A DNA stretch of 64,000 bases. Origin: UBA2266 sp964406945 (lineage in GTDB: Bacteria > Planctomycetota > Phycisphaerae > Sedimentisphaerales > Anaerobacaceae). Positions 37,393-46,273 of this stretch are shown here, piece by piece. The stretch is taken from NCBI GenBank assembly GCA_964406945.1, contig CAYOTO010000003.1:62001-126000 (forward strand), written 5' to 3'. The translations under genes were made by a program, and so were the position numbers. Every line of letters begins with the position of its first letter. Within the stretch, counting starts at the first letter, position 1. The notes beneath the pieces are model-generated. The model searched no databases and had not been told where the DNA came from. It saw only the letters and a list, made by a program, of their open reading frames with translations.

Positions 37393-38385
37393 ATGAAAAA
37401 ACAGCCGCCCGACAACCCGATTCATACACATAAGCCGTTCAAATGGTGGACCGACCGAACCTTTATCACGCTGGCTCTGTCGCTGGTTCTGATAATCGTA
37501 ATGGGCTCGCTCAGGCCCGAAAAAGACATCGGCATGTACCCGAATGAATACTGGGCCCGCAAGATTACTTGGGAGTCCTGCGCCGACGCCGTACTCACCG
37601 GCGATTCCCGCGTGCTTATGGGTGTAGCCCCGACCGAACTCGAAAAGGCACTGCCGTACAAGAAGATTCGCAACTACGGATTCGGTGCTAACTGGTACTC
37701 CAAAGAATACCTCGATGCCGTGGAAGACATGCTGTTGGCCGATGCCTCGCCCCGTGCGGTCTTTATGGGAATCACCCCGCATTCTCTGACCGGCAGGCAA
37801 GAGGTAATGGGCCACTATATGGAACTCAAAAAGAAGAGTCCGCGCGACATATACATGGACAAAAAATTCGGAGCAATCGTAAACTTCTTCGAGCCGATGA
37901 GCTTCCGCGATGCCCTGCACGGCCTGTTCCCTGGCCTGGCCCCGACAAATACGGTCCGCGATTACCGCAAAAACGGCTGGGTTGCAGTGCACAAGTCGCC
38001 ACAGGAATACAACGAGGTAAAAAGGTACAAGGGAATATTTCTCAAACGCCGGGTTTCACAGCAGGTCGTGGACAACATAACCACCTACGTTGAACGCTGG
38101 ACGCAGAAGGGCATCCGCGTTTACGGTTTCATCATGCCGAGCTGCGATCAGATGGTCGAGGTGGAACTGGAAATGAGCGGCTTTAATCCCGATTCCTTCA
38201 TCAGCAAATTCAGGAACGCCGGCGGACGCTGGATAGATGTCGATCTGGGCAAGTACGCCACTTTCGACGGATCGCACCTGCAGAAGGACGCAGCCCTGGC
38301 CTTCTCGAAAGACCTCGCCGAGAAGATCAGCAAAATTGAGGAGCGCCAGAGCCGCCTCACAAAATCGCCTTCACCCGGTCAGTAA
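37393..38385 (+). CDS. Membrane-anchored SGNH-like (DltD/AlgX-type) partner of the MBOAT acyltransferase
   Basis: 330 residues. One N-terminal transmembrane helix (about 24-42, FITLALSLVLIIVMGSL) anchors an extracytoplasmic domain. That domain has an SGNH-type nucleophile block (AVLTGDSRVLMG, Ser after Gly-Asp) and a late Asp-x-x-His block (FDGSHLQKDAAL), as in DltD, AlgJ/AlgX and similar O-acetyltransferase partners. Overall similarity to any named family is weak; the assignment rests on the two motifs and the 4-bp spacing to the MBOAT gene. Probably completes transfer of acetyl groups onto an exported glycan. Confidence 0.7.
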   Translation: MKKQPPDNPIHTHKPFKWWTDRTFITLALSLVLIIVMGSLRPEKDIGMYPNEYWARKITWESCADAVLTGDSRVLMGVAPTELEKALPYKKIRNYGFGANWYSKEYLDAVEDMLLADASPRAVFMGITPHSLTGRQEVMGHYMELKKKSPRDIYMDKKFGAIVNFFEPMSFRDALHGLFPGLAPTNTVRDYRKNGWVAVHKSPQEYNEVKRYKGIFLKRRVSQQVVDNITTYVERWTQKGIRVYGFIMPSCDQMVEVELEMSGFNPDSFISKFRNAGGRWIDVDLGKYATFDGSHLQKDAALAFSKDLAEKISKIEERQSRLTKSPSPGQ

Positions 38386-38487
38386 GACCCGCCCGGCTGT
38401 TCGTCGAAGCATTCTTGATTTCGGCAGCATATCGGCTGTAAGATCAGATAAGAAGATTCGCTCCGGCTTGTGGAAAGGCGAACGGCA

Positions 38488-39900
38488 ATGAAAACTACAT
38501 GCATCAGCGTTGTTCTTGTTATTATCTCGTACATTTCATCTTCCCTCGACGCCGGCAATGCCGCCCGAATACAACCATACAAGGCCAATCCCCGCTACTG
38601 GCAGTACAAAGGCGAGCCCATTCTGCTGCTGGGCGGAAGCGCTACCGACCACATCTTTCTGCACGAGCCGCTTAAAGCTCATCTGAACGAAATGCCCCCG
38701 GTCGGTGCAAATTATGTCCGTTGCACCATGAGTCAGCGCGAAGGCCTTGACCTCAAGCCCCACAAACGCCTGCCCGACGGCAAATTCGACCTCGACCAAT
38801 GGAACAAGGACTATTGGTTGCGTTTCGAAAACTGCCTCGAATGGTGCCTCGAACGCGACATAATCGTACAGATCGAAGTCTGGGACCGCTTCGACTTCTC
38901 ACAGCAACACTGGCAGACCAGCCCCTGGCGACCTGTAAACAACGTCAACTACACGAATCCCCAAACCGCCCTCGCCAACAACTACCCGGCCCCGGCTTAC
39001 CGGGACAGACAGCCCTTTTTCCATACAATACCTGGCATGCCGCTGTACAAAAAGCAGCTTGACCTGGTACGCCGCCACCAGGAGGAATTTGTCGACAAAA
39101 TCCTCTCCTACAGCCTCGATTTCCCAAACGTCCTCTACTGCATGAACAACGAAACCTCCACTCCGCCGGCCTGGGGCAGATACTGGATTGAATACATTAA
39201 ACGCGCCGCCGCTGAAGAAGACGTCCAGGTATGCACCACCGATATGTTCGACGATGGCTGGAAACCGCAAAAGTCCGCCAAAATCAGACAGGCCTTCGAG
39301 AATCCCGCCGCTTATACATTCATCGATGTTTCGCAGGTCAACAGCCGAACCTTCAACGAAGACCACTGGACAAATATCCGCTGGCTGACGAAGGTCAACG
39401 ACAGCAGTAACAATCCAAGGCCTCTCAACTGCACCAAAATCTACTCCGACGGCCAGACGCGGTGGGGTTCGGGCACACCGGTCGACGGCGTCGAGCGGTT
39501 CTGGCGAAATTTAATTGCGGGCACCGCTTCCTGCCGTTTTCATAGGCCGGGAGCCGGCATCGGCCTCAACGATATCGCAAAGTCTTGTATCGAAGCCGCG
39601 CGGAAAATAGAGTCGCTTGTCAAATTCTGGCAGGTCCGCCCGCGGCTCGATCTACTCTCCGACCGTTCGCCCGATGAAGCGTATCTGGCCGCGGACCATG
39701 GACAAAAGTACATCCTGTTCTTCACCGACGGCGGCTCGGTTGTGCTGGACCTGACGCAAATAGAAGGTCGTTTTTCGCTAAAGTGGGTCAATATCGGCAC
39801 CGGCAACTTCCAGGGCCGCACTACACTCGAAGCAGGCAAAAAAGCAAGAATAACCGCCCCCGCAGCCGGCCCGTTCGCCGCTGCTGTAGTCAAAGATTGA
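38488..39900 (+). CDS. Secreted GH-A-type glycoside hydrolase, apiosidase-like (DUF4038-related)
   Basis: 470 residues. ATG 38488 is chosen over 38470 because the signal peptide (TTCISVVLVIISYISSSLDAG) starts there. The opening IQPYKANPRYWQYKGEPILLLGG resembles DUF4038/GH140-type apiosidase-like proteins. The barrel contains IVQIEVWDRFDF and YCMNNETSTPPAWGRYW, the latter with the Asn-Glu pair typical of clan GH-A acid/base residues. The last 80 residues (YLAADHGQKYILFFTDGGSV to GPFAAAVV) look like the small beta domain (putative collagen-binding PF12904 type) usually joined to DUF4038. Substrate unknown; pectin side chains would fit the neighbours. It converges with the carboxypeptidase gene (1 bp apart). 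Confidence 0.7.
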   Translation: MKTTCISVVLVIISYISSSLDAGNAARIQPYKANPRYWQYKGEPILLLGGSATDHIFLHEPLKAHLNEMPPVGANYVRCTMSQREGLDLKPHKRLPDGKFDLDQWNKDYWLRFENCLEWCLERDIIVQIEVWDRFDFSQQHWQTSPWRPVNNVNYTNPQTALANNYPAPAYRDRQPFFHTIPGMPLYKKQLDLVRRHQEEFVDKILSYSLDFPNVLYCMNNETSTPPAWGRYWIEYIKRAAAEEDVQVCTTDMFDDGWKPQKSAKIRQAFENPAAYTFIDVSQVNSRTFNEDHWTNIRWLTKVNDSSNNPRPLNCTKIYSDGQTRWGSGTPVDGVERFWRNLIAGTASCRFHRPGAGIGLNDIAKSCIEAARKIESLVKFWQVRPRLDLLSDRSPDEAYLAADHGQKYILFFTDGGSVVLDLTQIEGRFSLKWVNIGTGNFQGRTTLEAGKKARITAPAAGPFAAAVVKD

Positions 39901-39901
39901 A

Positions 39902-41113
39902 TCAGTCGCTTTGCGAGTCTGCGAAGTAATGATAAAAGACCTCACAGAGTTGCTCACCGAACAGCTTCCAGTTTTCGCCCGAGGGATAATCATCTAAACC
40001 TGCAATCCAGTTTGCATTCAACTCCAGCACACAGGCCGTAATTCCGAACCGCTCCAGAAGTCCTTCGCCAAGCGTCCCGGGATTGCGGTAGCCGCTTCCC
40101 GTGCTGCCTTCGGTAAACCAACTGTGAGCCCGCAGCAGTCGCTCGAATCTCTCCATCCTTGCCAGGTACCGTTCCAGATCGATGTTCGGTCGGCTGATGT
40201 GCAGCAGGCCGCCGCTGTCGTTGTGCAGGTCGATCACCAAATCCGGCCGCCGTCCTTTGTCGATCATCCCCTTCAGCCACTCTTCCAGCGCGGAGTTTTC
40301 CGGCGACAGTTTCCTGTCGGCCGGCTTATCCCAGTTTCGATTCAAGTCCATTCCCAACGAGTTGAATCGGGTTCTGCCCCGCGCTACCCCGTCCTTATTC
40401 GCCATCGGCATAACATACAGACAATATCGCGAAAGATACTGCTTTGCCTGAGTATCGCCTTTGAGCAGTCGATTGATCGCTCCCTCGACCACCCAGTTTC
40501 CTCCTGCCTCCCACGGATGCGCTCTGGCACGCAATAAGACCCGGCAGGGGGCTTTGGGATTTCCAACCCGTATGATTTCCAGAAGGCGCCCCTCCACCGT
40601 CTTGCCTATCGCTGATACAGCCACGGGCGAATGGGCCTGTATTCGTTTCGTCAGCCTGTCCAAATCGCTCAATCTGTAAGGCTCCACCCGTGCTACGTAC
40701 ATCGTCGGACCGTCCATATTGACGGTCAGGCCCAGACGGTTGCCTTCGAGTTTGTCCGTCTGAACGACCCGCCAGTTCCGGCCGTCGGACGAGACCACCG
40801 CGATTGTGTTGTCCTTTACAATGGAGGCTTTCTTGCCGTTCCAGTAATTGTCGAAATTATTCAGAACCAACCGAACATCCTTGCCCTTTGCCGCTTCCAC
40901 TTCGAACAGCCAGTGCCCGTTCGCCCTGTTGATGCTGTTTCGCTCGTGATCGTAAACAAGATATATATTGGCGACCCCGTTCGCGTCGAAATCCCAGTAC
41001 AAAGGCGATGCGTTCTCGAAACTGGTGTTGATAAACTCAATCTCAGTCGCACCGCCTGTTGCGTATGGAACAAGACCGAAGACCAGCGGCAAGAACATAA
41101 ACCTGTAAGCCAT
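39902..41113 (-). CDS. Secreted M14 family zinc carboxypeptidase
   Basis: 403 residues. ATG 41113 has AAGGAGG about 10 nt upstream; a signal peptide (FMFLPLVFGLVPYATGG) follows. Residues about 25-150 form a beta-sandwich like the N-terminal domain of cytosolic-type carboxypeptidases (FENASPLYWDFDANGVANIY). The peptidase domain has zinc ligands HPWE (in RARAHPWEAGG) and the later His in VIDLHND, plus GMDLNRNWD and the catalytic-Glu region CVLELNANW. These fit an active M14 enzyme. Likely releases C-terminal residues from extracellular peptides or peptidoglycan; it is divergent from the TIM-barrel gene at 41284. Confidence 0.87.
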   Translation of the reverse strand: MAYRFMFLPLVFGLVPYATGGATEIEFINTSFENASPLYWDFDANGVANIYLVYDHERNSINRANGHWLFEVEAAKGKDVRLVLNNFDNYWNGKKASIVKDNTIAVVSSDGRNWRVVQTDKLEGNRLGLTVNMDGPTMYVARVEPYRLSDLDRLTKRIQAHSPVAVSAIGKTVEGRLLEIIRVGNPKAPCRVLLRARAHPWEAGGNWVVEGAINRLLKGDTQAKQYLSRYCLYVMPMANKDGVARGRTRFNSLGMDLNRNWDKPADRKLSPENSALEEWLKGMIDKGRRPDLVIDLHNDSGGLLHISRPNIDLERYLARMERFERLLRAHSWFTEGSTGSGYRNPGTLGEGLLERFGITACVLELNANWIAGLDDYPSGENWKLFGEQLCEVFYHYFADSQSD

Positions 41114-41283
41114 GGCTTTGCCTCCTTGAAGGTTCTGCAATGCGTAAATGGTATGCCGCTGCTCCGATGCGGACAAGGGAAATACCCTTGAAAACCTACC
41201 GCAGAAACCTCATACTGGTCTGTAGTTCGACCAAGGCTCGCAACTGAACCCGAGCATACGACCATTTTCTGGAGGCTATCCAA

Positions 41284-42216
41284 ATGTCTGACAGATCTCT
41301 TTCCCGCCGTGATTTTCTTGGAACCACTGCTTTTGCCGCCGCGACCGTCGCGGGACTGCCTACTTCAGCACTCGCTGAATCCAAGCTCCATCTGGCATCC
41401 AACCAGTACCCCTGGTTCACTTTCTATCGCAGGGATGGCCGCGATTTCAACGCCGATCTGGACGCGTCCCTCGCCGAGTTTGCATCCACCGGCCTCGACG
41501 GCTTCGAGCCTCTGCTGGCCGGCCCGGCGGACCTGGACAGACTTGCCCCACTGCTGAATAAACACAAACTGCAAATGCGGTCCTTCTATATGAACGTGCT
41601 CCTGCACGTGCCCGACCAGATTGAAAAGAGTTGGGACCAGACCCTCGCCGCCGCGAAAAAAGCCAAATCCCTCGGCACAAAGCTGGTTGTAGTAAACCCC
41701 ACGCCCATCCGCTGGGGAGGCCCGGAAAATAAGAACGACGCCCAACTGCGCGTTCAGGCCAAGGCTCTTAACGGACTCGGCGCCAGGCTCAAAGATATGG
41801 GCCTGACGCTGTCGTACCACTTCCACGACATAGAATTGCGAGAAGCCGCGCGTGAATTCCACCACATGCTGGTCGGGACCGATCCGGAAAACGTATCGCT
41901 GTGCCTGGATGCCCACTGGGTGTATCGCGGAGCGGGAGATTCGGCCGTGGCGGTTTTCGACATCCTCCGCCTCTACGGTGAAAGGATCACCGAACTTCAC
42001 CTTCGTCAATCAAGAGACGGCGTCTGGACCGAGGCCTTCGGGCCGGGCGATATAGACTACTCCGCAATTGCGGAATACCTGCTCGAATTGAACCTGAAAC
42101 CGCATCTTGTACTGGAGCAGGCCGTCGAGGCCAAATCGCCCAAAACCATGACCGCCGCCCAGGCACATCGAAAAGGCGCCGGGTACGCCAAGAAGATCTT
42201 TGCCGAGTTCGCCTGA
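41284..42216 (+). CDS. Tat-exported sugar phosphate isomerase/epimerase-like TIM-barrel protein
   Basis: 310 residues from ATG 41284, with GGAGG about 9 nt upstream. The signal (SLSRRDFLGTTAFAAATVAGL) is a clear twin-arginine type. The barrel shows the xylose-isomerase-like pattern (FASTGLDGFEPLL, LGTKLVVVNPTPIRWGG, SYHFHDIEL, SLCLDAHWVYRG, ELHLRQSRDGVW, PHLVLEQAVE), with likely metal ligands in HFHDIE, DAHW and the final LEQ. The strand 6 His (LHLRQ) is also conserved in the family. It sits upstream of the GH32 fructanase (58 bp), so it may act on released sugars. Substrate unknown. Confidence 0.87.
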   Translation: MSDRSLSRRDFLGTTAFAAATVAGLPTSALAESKLHLASNQYPWFTFYRRDGRDFNADLDASLAEFASTGLDGFEPLLAGPADLDRLAPLLNKHKLQMRSFYMNVLLHVPDQIEKSWDQTLAAAKKAKSLGTKLVVVNPTPIRWGGPENKNDAQLRVQAKALNGLGARLKDMGLTLSYHFHDIELREAAREFHHMLVGTDPENVSLCLDAHWVYRGAGDSAVAVFDILRLYGERITELHLRQSRDGVWTEAFGPGDIDYSAIAEYLLELNLKPHLVLEQAVEAKSPKTMTAAQAHRKGAGYAKKIFAEFA

Positions 42217-42274
42217 TAGCCGGCTTTAAATACGAACCGAAATGCACGAGTGAAACCAGCTTAAGGGAAACAGA

Positions 42275-44425
42275 ATGGTTAAAAACTTGTTGACTGTTAT
42301 AGGCATCCTGACCGCGGCCGGGACTGCATTTGCCGCCGAAGATATCCTGATTGCCGATTTCGAGTCGGAAACTTACGGCAACTGGAAAGTCACCGGAGAG
42401 GCGTTCGGTCCGGGTCCGGCCGCCGGCACACTGCCCGGACAAATGCAGGTTTCGCACTTCCTGGGCAAACGTCTGGTTAACAGTTTCTACAACGGCGACA
42501 ACAGCACCGGAACGCTCACCTCCCCGTCTTTCAAGATTCAGCGAAGATACATCAACTTTCTAATTGGCGGCGGTATGTATCCGGGCGAGGCCTGCATCAA
42601 CCTGATCCTAAATGGAAAGGTGGTGCGAACCGCCACAGGACCAAATGACCGACCGGGCGGCTCCGAAGCTCTCTCCTGGCACAACTGGGATGTCTCCGAC
42701 CTGAAAGGCAAATCCGCGACCATACAGATCGTGGACAAACGAACAGGTGGCTGGGGTCACATCAATATCGACCACATCGTCCAAAGCGAACAGAAAATCG
42801 AACCGGTTGACCTCACCAGGGAAATTCGGCTGCAGGACCGCTATCTGCATCTGCCGGTAAAACACGGTGCGCCAAAGCAATATGTATTCATCAGTGTCGA
42901 CGATGAAACAGTGCTGGATTTCGATATCAGATTGACCGCCGATGAGCCGGATTACTATGCGTTCATAGACACAACGCCTTGGAAGAATGAAACAGTGACA
43001 ATAAGGCTGGCCGATTCGTTCGGCAAGGACCCCAATCTGCTGGCTGTCATTACGAACGACCCCAAAATCAAAAGCACCGAGCCGTTCTACAGAGAAAAGC
43101 ATCGCTCCCAGTTCCATTTCTCTTCGCGGATCGGGTGGAACAACGACTCGAACGGCATGGTTTACTACAAAGGCGAATACCACCTGTTCTACCAGCACAA
43201 TCCCTATGACTGGGCCTGGGGCAATATGACCTGGGGACATGCCGTCAGCACGGACCTGGTTCACTGGAAGGAACTGGGCGATGCCATTCATCCTGATCAT
43301 CTCGGCACTATATTCAGCGGCTCGGCTGTAATCGACCACGACAACACTGCCGGTTTCCAGACAGGCGACGAGAAGCCGATGGTGTGTTTCTACACGTCCG
43401 CCGGGGGGCGAAACAGGGCCTCCAGGGGCCAACCCTTCACCCAGTCGATTGCATACAGCAATGACCGGGGCCGCACTTTCACCAAATACGAAGACAACCC
43501 CATAATTGGCCATATCAACGGCGGCAACCGCGATCCCAAAGTTATCTGGCACGAACCCACCTCGCAATGGGTTATGGTGCTTTATCTCGACAACAGAGAA
43601 ATGGGCTTCTTCGTGTCCGAAGACCTCAAGAACTGGGAAATGACCGGCAAACTCAAATGCTTTCACGAGTGCCCCGAACTTTTCGAATTGCCCGTCGACG
43701 GCAATCCTGAAAACACAAAATGGGTTCTTTACGGTGCCTCCGGCGACTATCTGCTCGGTTCGTTTGACGGCCGAGAATACACACCCGAAACAGACCCGAT
43801 CAGATTCCAGCACGGCAACTGTTTCTACGCGTCCCAGACCTTTAACAACATTCCCGAATCCGACGGCAGACGCATACAAATCGCATGGGCGCGGGTCGCC
43901 ACCCCCGGCATGCCCTTCAACCAGATGATGACTTTCCCGGTAAGCCTCACGCTTAGAACCACGGACAAGGGCATCCGCATGTTTGCCGAACCGGTCCGCG
44001 AAATCAACAAACTCCACGCCAAGAAATACGCCTGGAAGAACACGAACATCAAACCCGGAGAGAACCCGCTTTCCGCAATTACAGGCGAGCTTTTCCACAT
44101 TACCGCCGAACTGAAACCGGAAAACGCAACCGAATGCGGCTTGAGAATTCGCGGTGTGCCCATCGTTTATGATGCCGCCGGGCGGCAGTTGAAATGCAAG
44201 GGCAAAACCGCTTCGCTCGAACCCGAGAATGGCCGAATTCGACTGGAGATACTCGTTGACCGCGGAATAATAGAAATATTTGCAAACGACGGCCGCGTTT
44301 ACATGCCGATAGGCGGACTCCTTACGGACAATGAAAAGACGCTGGAACTGTTCACGACCGGCGGCTCGACCCTTCTAGAGTCTCTACAAGTGTTCGAATT
44401 GCGCTCGGCTTGGCCAAATCCCTAG
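42275..44425 (+). CDS. Secreted GH32 fructanase/levanase-type glycoside hydrolase with N-terminal accessory module
   Basis: 716 residues, ribosome site AAGGGA. Signal peptide (NLLTVIGILTAAGTAFA). Residues about 25-170 form an accessory beta module (ILIADFESETYGNWK to IVDKRTGGWGHINIDHIV) shared with the protein at 32577. The GH32 domain begins at about 285 with WNNDSNG (usual form WMNDPNG), giving nucleophile D291. The transition-state Asp is D420 (NRDPKV) and the acid/base E465 (FHECPELF). The C-terminal beta-sandwich ends at about 710. The enzyme should release fructose from fructans or sucrose-type linkages outside the cell. The Pro-to-Ser change in NDPNG does not remove a catalytic residue. 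Confidence 0.93.
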   Translation: MVKNLLTVIGILTAAGTAFAAEDILIADFESETYGNWKVTGEAFGPGPAAGTLPGQMQVSHFLGKRLVNSFYNGDNSTGTLTSPSFKIQRRYINFLIGGGMYPGEACINLILNGKVVRTATGPNDRPGGSEALSWHNWDVSDLKGKSATIQIVDKRTGGWGHINIDHIVQSEQKIEPVDLTREIRLQDRYLHLPVKHGAPKQYVFISVDDETVLDFDIRLTADEPDYYAFIDTTPWKNETVTIRLADSFGKDPNLLAVITNDPKIKSTEPFYREKHRSQFHFSSRIGWNNDSNGMVYYKGEYHLFYQHNPYDWAWGNMTWGHAVSTDLVHWKELGDAIHPDHLGTIFSGSAVIDHDNTAGFQTGDEKPMVCFYTSAGGRNRASRGQPFTQSIAYSNDRGRTFTKYEDNPIIGHINGGNRDPKVIWHEPTSQWVMVLYLDNREMGFFVSEDLKNWEMTGKLKCFHECPELFELPVDGNPENTKWVLYGASGDYLLGSFDGREYTPETDPIRFQHGNCFYASQTFNNIPESDGRRIQIAWARVATPGMPFNQMMTFPVSLTLRTTDKGIRMFAEPVREINKLHAKKYAWKNTNIKPGENPLSAITGELFHITAELKPENATECGLRIRGVPIVYDAAGRQLKCKGKTASLEPENGRIRLEILVDRGIIEIFANDGRVYMPIGGLLTDNEKTLELFTTGGSTLLESLQVFELRSAWPNP

Positions 44426-44550
44426 AAACGCCTGCAAATGCTGTCGCATCCGGCTTCCCATTCCAGGTTATCCTGGTTTCACGCGGACGAACCGCGCATC
44501 CCAGTTCCTTGGGTGTACGGAAATCTTGTGGCGAAGGCGCACATAGCCCG

Positions 44551-44580
44551 CTGTCATGCTGAGCGAAGCGAAGCATCTGG
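44551..44580. repeat. Dispersed GAGCGAAGCGAAGC-type intergenic repeat fragment
   Basis: The core TGTCATGCTGAGCGAAGCGA, continuing to GCATCTGG, matches a short repeat found between genes in many unrelated genomes and known for producing spurious CHAERSEAS translations. Only one copy is seen in this window. Function unknown; the identification is from memory of the motif. Confidence 0.55.
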
Positions 44581-44648
44581 GCCGCGAAGAAATTTCCAGC
44601 TTGAACCCATTCAATGTGCCACAAATTATCCATGCACCCAGTTCTTTG

Positions 44649-44689
44649 TACAAAATTGTAAATCCTTGCACAGCGCCTACAATTTTGTT
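44649..44689. promoter_or_regulatory. Paired palindromic operators upstream of the sigma-54 activator gene
   Basis: TACAAAATTGTA (44649-44660, perfect TACAA-nn-TTGTA) and TACAATTTTGTT (44678-44689, one mismatch) lie 29 bp apart and 43-83 bp before the ATG at 44732. The two arms also form a larger inverted repeat (ACAAAATTGTA with TACAATTTTGT). The same motif pair recurs at 46274-46315. Likely the binding site of the activator encoded next door, suggesting autoregulation. Confidence 0.6.
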
Positions 44690-44731
44690 ATTTAAGCTGC
44701 TTTCGAGAACCGACTGGTAAGGAACAACCAA

Positions 44732-46258
44732 ATGGCGGCAAAACTACCGCGGGAAGTCCGCATCCTCAGCGACATCGCAGGCATACTGGCCAATTCGCTC
44801 GACTTGGAAGAAACGCTCAAGGCCGTTCTCAAGGTGCTTGATACCCACCTCAAACTGCGACGGGGCACAATCACCCTTTTCGACCCTGTAAGCGAAACCA
44901 TCAAGATATCCGTAGCACACGGCCTCAGCGAGAGATCCAAAAAGAGCACCGAGTACAGAGTGGGAGAGGGCATCACGGGTATGGTGGTTCAGAGCGGCAA
45001 GGAAATCGTCGTTCCGGACATCACTAAAGACCAGCGTTTTCTACACAAAGCGGTCCAGAGAAAACCCGTGAAGGGCAAGCGGGTCGCATTCTTCTGTGTG
45101 CCTATCAAACTGGAAGGCAACACGATCGGTGCTCTCAGCGTAGACCGCCAGTCGAGCCGAACGGACGATTTCGAAGCCAATGTGCGGCTGCTGAATATAA
45201 TCTCCACGATGATAGCTCAGACCGTCAAGCTGAACAAACTGGTCGAAAGCGACCGCCGCAGGCTCCAGGACGAAAACGTCCGACTGAGACAGGAATTAAA
45301 GGCCCGGTTCAATGTGACTAACATGATCGGGACCAGCAACGCCATGCGAGATGTCTATCATCTTATCGAGCAGGTCGCCGACAGCAACGCAACGGTCCTG
45401 ATCCGAGGCGAATCCGGAACGGGTAAGGACCTGGTGGCTCACGCCATTCATTACAGCAGCCCGCGTGCAGAGAAGCCTTTCGTAAAGGTCAACTGCACGG
45501 CTCTGCCGGAGACGCTGTTGGAAAGCGAGCTTTTCGGCCATGAAAAGGGGGCCTTTACGGGCGCGACGGAGCGGAAGATAGGCCGGTTTGAAATGGCCCA
45601 GGGGGGAACCATTTTCCTCGACGAAATAGGCGATTTTCCGCCGAATCTGCAGGTGAAACTGCTCCGCGTAATTCAGTTCAGGGAATTCGAGCGTGTAGGC
45701 GGTCTGGACACGATCGAAGCAAACGTGCGTATCATAGTCGCCACGCACAAGAATCTGGAAGAACTCATAGAAAAGGAGGACTTTCGGCACGATCTGTACT
45801 ATCGAATCAACGTCTTTCCGATATACTTGCCTCCCTTGCGCGAACGAAAAGACGACATAATGCTGCTGGCGGATCATTTCCTGCAGAAATTCGCGGCTGA
45901 AAACAACAAATCTATTTCTCGCATTTCAACACCCGCCATAGAGATGCTCACCAGGTATCACTGGCCCGGCAACGTCAGGGAACTCGAAAACTGCCTAGAA
46001 AGGGCGGTTCTGCTGTGCAGCGAAGACGTTATTCGCTCTGAGCATCTGCCTCCGTCGCTGCAGATGATAAAGGCCCACGACGGCGAATCAAAGCAATCCC
46101 TTACCGAAGTGATCGAAAACAAGGAGCGCGAGTTGATAGTCGACGCTTTGAAAAAGTGCGGCGGACAGCAGCGAAGCGCCGCAAAGGAGCTCGGTATAAC
46201 CGAACGCATGCTCGGCTATAAGATTCGCAAGTACGGCATTCACCCGAAGTTCATCTAA
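44732..46258 (+). CDS. Sigma-54-dependent transcriptional activator with GAF domain (NifA-like architecture)
   Basis: 508 residues, ribosome site AAGGAAC. An N-terminal GAF domain spans about 12-165 (LRRGTITLFDPVSETIKISV, VGEGITGMVVQSGKEIVVPD, VPIKLEGNTIGALSVDRQ), followed by a short coiled linker (DRRRLQDENVRLRQELKARF). The AAA+ domain has Walker A GESGTGKD (226-233), the sigma-54-contact loop GAFTGA (273-278), Walker B GGTIFLDEIGD and the sensor/arginine-finger segment VPIYLPPLRERKDD-like (FPIYLPPLRERKDD). A Fis-type helix-turn-helix ends the protein (QRSAAKELGITERMLGYKIR). There is no receiver domain. The order matches NifA; its adjacency to porin, amt, PII and gltBD suggests it controls ammonium assimilation rather than nitrogenase. 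The GAF ligand could be 2-oxoglutarate, as proposed for NifA. Confidence 0.93.
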   Translation: MAAKLPREVRILSDIAGILANSLDLEETLKAVLKVLDTHLKLRRGTITLFDPVSETIKISVAHGLSERSKKSTEYRVGEGITGMVVQSGKEIVVPDITKDQRFLHKAVQRKPVKGKRVAFFCVPIKLEGNTIGALSVDRQSSRTDDFEANVRLLNIISTMIAQTVKLNKLVESDRRRLQDENVRLRQELKARFNVTNMIGTSNAMRDVYHLIEQVADSNATVLIRGESGTGKDLVAHAIHYSSPRAEKPFVKVNCTALPETLLESELFGHEKGAFTGATERKIGRFEMAQGGTIFLDEIGDFPPNLQVKLLRVIQFREFERVGGLDTIEANVRIIVATHKNLEELIEKEDFRHDLYYRINVFPIYLPPLRERKDDIMLLADHFLQKFAAENNKSISRISTPAIEMLTRYHWPGNVRELENCLERAVLLCSEDVIRSEHLPPSLQMIKAHDGESKQSLTEVIENKERELIVDALKKCGGQQRSAAKELGITERMLGYKIRKYGIHPKFI

Positions 46259-46273
46259 AACGTGCGAATTGCC

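Larger units (their letters stand above)
44426..44731. other. Intergenic region between the GH32 gene and the nitrogen island
   Basis: No credible gene. It holds a dispersed-repeat fragment (44551-44580) and two palindromic operator candidates (44649-44689). Short open frames here (translating to CHAERSEAS- or RCFASLSMT-like strings) are by-products of the repeat. Confidence 0.75.

Noticed and set aside
42608..44098. A 496-codon open frame antisense to the GH32 gene
   Set aside because: The GH32 catalytic motifs lie in the plus frame; the antisense frame starts without a ribosome site and resembles no protein family.
44666..44694. TTGCAC and TATTTA as a promoter for the activator gene
   Set aside because: The -35 box is good but the -10 box matches only 3 of 6 bases, and no GG-N10-GC sigma-54 pattern is present either; the promoter of this gene is undetermined.
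44438..44731. Short open frames on both strands with CHAERSEAS-like and RCFASLSMT-like translations
   Set aside because: These strings are well-known artefacts of a dispersed intergenic repeat, lie in a promoter region and have no ribosome site.
44732..46258. Activator as evidence for nitrogen fixation (true NifA)
   Set aside because: The architecture is NifA-like, but no nif genes are present and the target promoter controls ammonium uptake, so a general nitrogen-assimilation role is more likely.
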